From contig NZ_CP010817.1 in assembly GCF_000833025.1 (NCBI RefSeq), forward strand, positions 992,001 to 1,056,000: a stretch of DNA of 64,000 bases, written 5' to 3'. Within the stretch, counting starts at the first letter, position 1. Every line of letters starts with the position of its first letter. Both the position numbers and the translations under genes were made by a program. Below the pieces are notes generated by a model. That model was given only the letters and a program-made list of their open reading frames with translations. It searched no databases and had not been told where the DNA came from. This document shows positions 62,393 through 64,000 of the stretch, one piece after another. This DNA comes from Myroides profundi. Its GTDB lineage: Bacteria; Bacteroidota; Bacteroidia; Flavobacteriales; Flavobacteriaceae.

Positions 62393-63484
62393 TTACTTAT
62401 TAGCGTCTTTCATCACTTGTACTATTTTCATTACAGCTTGTTGTGCATTGGCAGTGCTGCTGTTTGCCATGATGATATAGGCAGTATTCGTGATGCCATC
62501 TATCTGTGTATAGGTAAAGAATGTACCATCAGAACCAGCGTGGTCATAGAGCTTGGTAGTCTCATTGATAAGATTCCCCCAACCTATAGCATATTTGCTT
62601 TGACTATTAAATAAGAAGTCATAAGTACTTGCTTTAAGGGCGTTGTTTTGACCTGCAAGACCTTGTAGATTGAGTTGAATGTATTTGATATAATTCTCTA
62701 TATTCATACTCAAGTCACCTGCTGGTTCTATAAGTGTTAGGGCATAGTTATAAGTAGGAGGTACAGATTCTAGTACATCATACTGTAGGGCATGTCCCCA
62801 AGGTTGGTTTTCTAGATTGCGATTTGGCCAGCCGATGACGAAGTCTATACCTAGTTCATTGGTTAGAATTTCTTTTGCTAGTTCTTCCCAAGATTTGTTA
62901 GCTACTTTCTCTAACATAGAAGCTGCTATACTATACCCTGCATTAGAATAGGTATATCCATCTGGAGTTTCTAGTGGAGCCATCGATAATACATGTTGAG
63001 CGAAAGTTTGTCTCTGCTGTTGTTTTGTCCCTTCGAACTTTGGAAGCCCAATGCGTTCCGTACCACTAGTGAAGGCGTGTACTTTAGCTCTATGAGAGAA
63101 GAAGTCCTTCAGCGTAGCGTTATAGTATGCAGGATTAGCAGATTTTTTTGCTTCAGGGAATAGATCAAAATAGGTAGTACTCCATTTGATTTTGCCTTGT
63201 TCTACTAGTTTGGCAGCTATAAACCCTGTAATGGCTTTAGAGTTGGAACCTAAGTGGAAGTAGTCTTTTAGATTAGCGTTAGAGGGCGTGTTCTTTTCAC
63301 CGAATTTGTGATGTCCAGAGATACCTTTTTGAACAGTCTGGTCTTTTGTTACAATGGCATAGGCCACTTCAGGAACGTTGTATAGGTTGCGTATACTATC
63401 TATTTTAGTGTGTAAGTCTTGACTGTATATCGTTTGACTATATGATAATATGATAGCTGAGGTTAGTATAAGTAGTTTTTTCAT
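62393..63484 (-). CDS. Secreted serine hydrolase, class C beta-lactamase family
   Basis: A 363-residue protein with a signal peptide ending IYSQ. The penicillin-binding/beta-lactamase motifs are present: SNSK (SxxK nucleophile and base) in FHLGSNSKAITGF, YSNAGY (YxN), and HAGSDG in place of KTG. This combination is usual for D-aminopeptidase, esterase or PBP4*-like members and does not imply resistance to beta-lactams. It is convergent with GLPGLI cluster 2 and separated from it by only 7 nt. Substrate unknown. Confidence 0.9.
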   Translation of the reverse strand: MKKLLILTSAIILSYSQTIYSQDLHTKIDSIRNLYNVPEVAYAIVTKDQTVQKGISGHHKFGEKNTPSNANLKDYFHLGSNSKAITGFIAAKLVEQGKIKWSTTYFDLFPEAKKSANPAYYNATLKDFFSHRAKVHAFTSGTERIGLPKFEGTKQQQRQTFAQHVLSMAPLETPDGYTYSNAGYSIAASMLEKVANKSWEELAKEILTNELGIDFVIGWPNRNLENQPWGHALQYDVLESVPPTYNYALTLIEPAGDLSMNIENYIKYIQLNLQGLAGQNNALKASTYDFLFNSQSKYAIGWGNLINETTKLYDHAGSDGTFFTYTQIDGITNTAYIIMANSSTANAQQAVMKIVQVMKDANK

Positions 63485-63637
63485 GTTTTAGTTTTATTAT
63501 AAAAACTAAGGTAATGATATTCGGTTTATAAATAAGTTTTTCTCCTTTGAAAAGGTTCGATAGAGGGAAGGTAATTGGTGATAAATAACCGAAATAACAA
63601 ATAATTTTTAAAAAAGTATGTTTTGTTGCTTTTGCTT

Positions 63638-63669
63638 TTTGTGACTTAACGAGTTAAATAGTATCTTTG
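63638..63669 (+). promoter_or_regulatory. Promoter of ffh
   Basis: TTTG (63638-63641), 20-nt spacer, TATCTTTG (63662-63669): both consensus elements at ideal spacing, with a leader of about 25 nt. Confidence 0.75.
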
Positions 63670-63698
63670 GCGACTCAAAGTATTAAAATAATACCGAT

Positions 63699-64000
63699 AT
63701 GTTTGATAATTTAAGTGATAAATTAGATAAAGCCTTTCATATCCTTAAGGGACACGGCAAGATTACAGAAGTCAATGTAGCAGACACTCTAAAAGAGGTT
63801 CGTAGAGCTCTATTAGATGCCGACGTTAACTTTAAGATTGCTAAAGATTTTACTAATATAGTAAAAGAAAAAGCCTTAGGACAAGAGGTACTTACAACTT
63901 TACAACCAGGACAATTGATGATCAAAATCGTTAAGGACGAGTTGACTCAATTAATGGGAGGTGAGGCTGCAGGTATTAACTTATCTGGTAATCCTTCAGT
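63699..64000 (+). CDS. ffh: Signal recognition particle protein Ffh, 3'-truncated by window edge
   Basis: About 100 N-terminal residues are visible, starting MFDNLSDKLDKAFHILKGHG. They match the helical N domain of the SRP54 GTPase (VADTLKEVRRALLDADVNFKIAKDF, LTTLQPGQLMIKIVKDEL). The GTPase and M domains lie beyond the window. With 4.5S RNA, Ffh delivers nascent membrane proteins to FtsY. The start is supported by a consensus promoter and by family similarity. Confidence 0.95.
   Translation, partial: MFDNLSDKLDKAFHILKGHGKITEVNVADTLKEVRRALLDADVNFKIAKDFTNIVKEKALGQEVLTTLQPGQLMIKIVKDELTQLMGGEAAGINLSGNPS

Noticed and set aside
62393..63484. Beta-lactam resistance gene
   Set aside because: The KTG motif is replaced by HAG, as in esterase and peptidase members of the family; resistance is not indicated.

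Overview
ORGANISM. The window looks like chromosomal DNA of a low-GC member of the Flavobacteriaceae (Bacteroidota). Genes are AT-rich, promoters repeatedly show the Bacteroidota -7 element TAnnTTTG, and the gene content is typical of the group: TonB-linked outer-membrane receptors, DUF4374, GLPGLI proteins, a CarB without its allosteric domain and a short LeuA. Myroides or a close relative is a plausible guess, but that is inference and not something the sequence proves.

LAYOUT. 1-9 kb: tail of an acidic repeat-like protein, an outer-membrane beta-barrel, a MATE exporter with a small acidic partner, MeaB GTPase, a fosmidomycin-resistance-type MFS carrier, a small lipoprotein, the MgtE magnesium channel, RmuC, and a small secreted protein whose signal peptide appears frameshifted. 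9-19 kb: carB, rpmH (L34), an LTA-synthase-like sulfatase-fold membrane enzyme and the leuA-leuC-leuD-leuB leucine operon. 19-26 kb: a helical-repeat protein, a cobalamin riboswitch followed by an acyl-CoA thioesterase, a gene-poor stretch with nested inverted repeats, and three tandem paralogous secreted proteins with a duplicated promoter block. 25.6-31 kb: ferredoxin and acyl-CoA reductase (divergent), a 0.9-kb tandem array with a 110-bp period, then serC, a SerA-like protein lacking its catalytic residues, and a YidB/DUF937-like protein.

31-45 kb: a TonB-dependent receptor plus DUF4374 lipoprotein (probable metal or siderophore uptake), a CPBP protease, a GNAT enzyme, a second MATE exporter, and a cluster of four GLPGLI-family secreted proteins ending in an 886-residue outer-membrane barrel protein. 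44-54.5 kb: YiaA/YiaB protein, truC, a second 1-kb tandem array with a 124-bp period, an ABC permease, hisS, two hypothetical or DUF genes, an exported catalase with an exported ankyrin-repeat partner, and a two-gene hypothetical operon. 54.8-64 kb: DUF445 protein, a long RluA-type pseudouridine synthase, a second GLPGLI cluster (two paralogs plus an 887-residue barrel protein), a secreted serine hydrolase and the 5' end of ffh.

HOW THE GENES FIT TOGETHER. Most of the window is housekeeping: leucine, serine and carbamoyl phosphate synthesis, translation and protein targeting. The accessory content is cell-envelope biology. The most interesting parts are the two GLPGLI/outer-membrane-barrel clusters with palindromes upstream, the three-paralog secreted family with copied control regions, the two tandem arrays that share a module, the B12 riboswitch controlling a thioesterase, and a serA-locus protein that looks like a pseudoenzyme.
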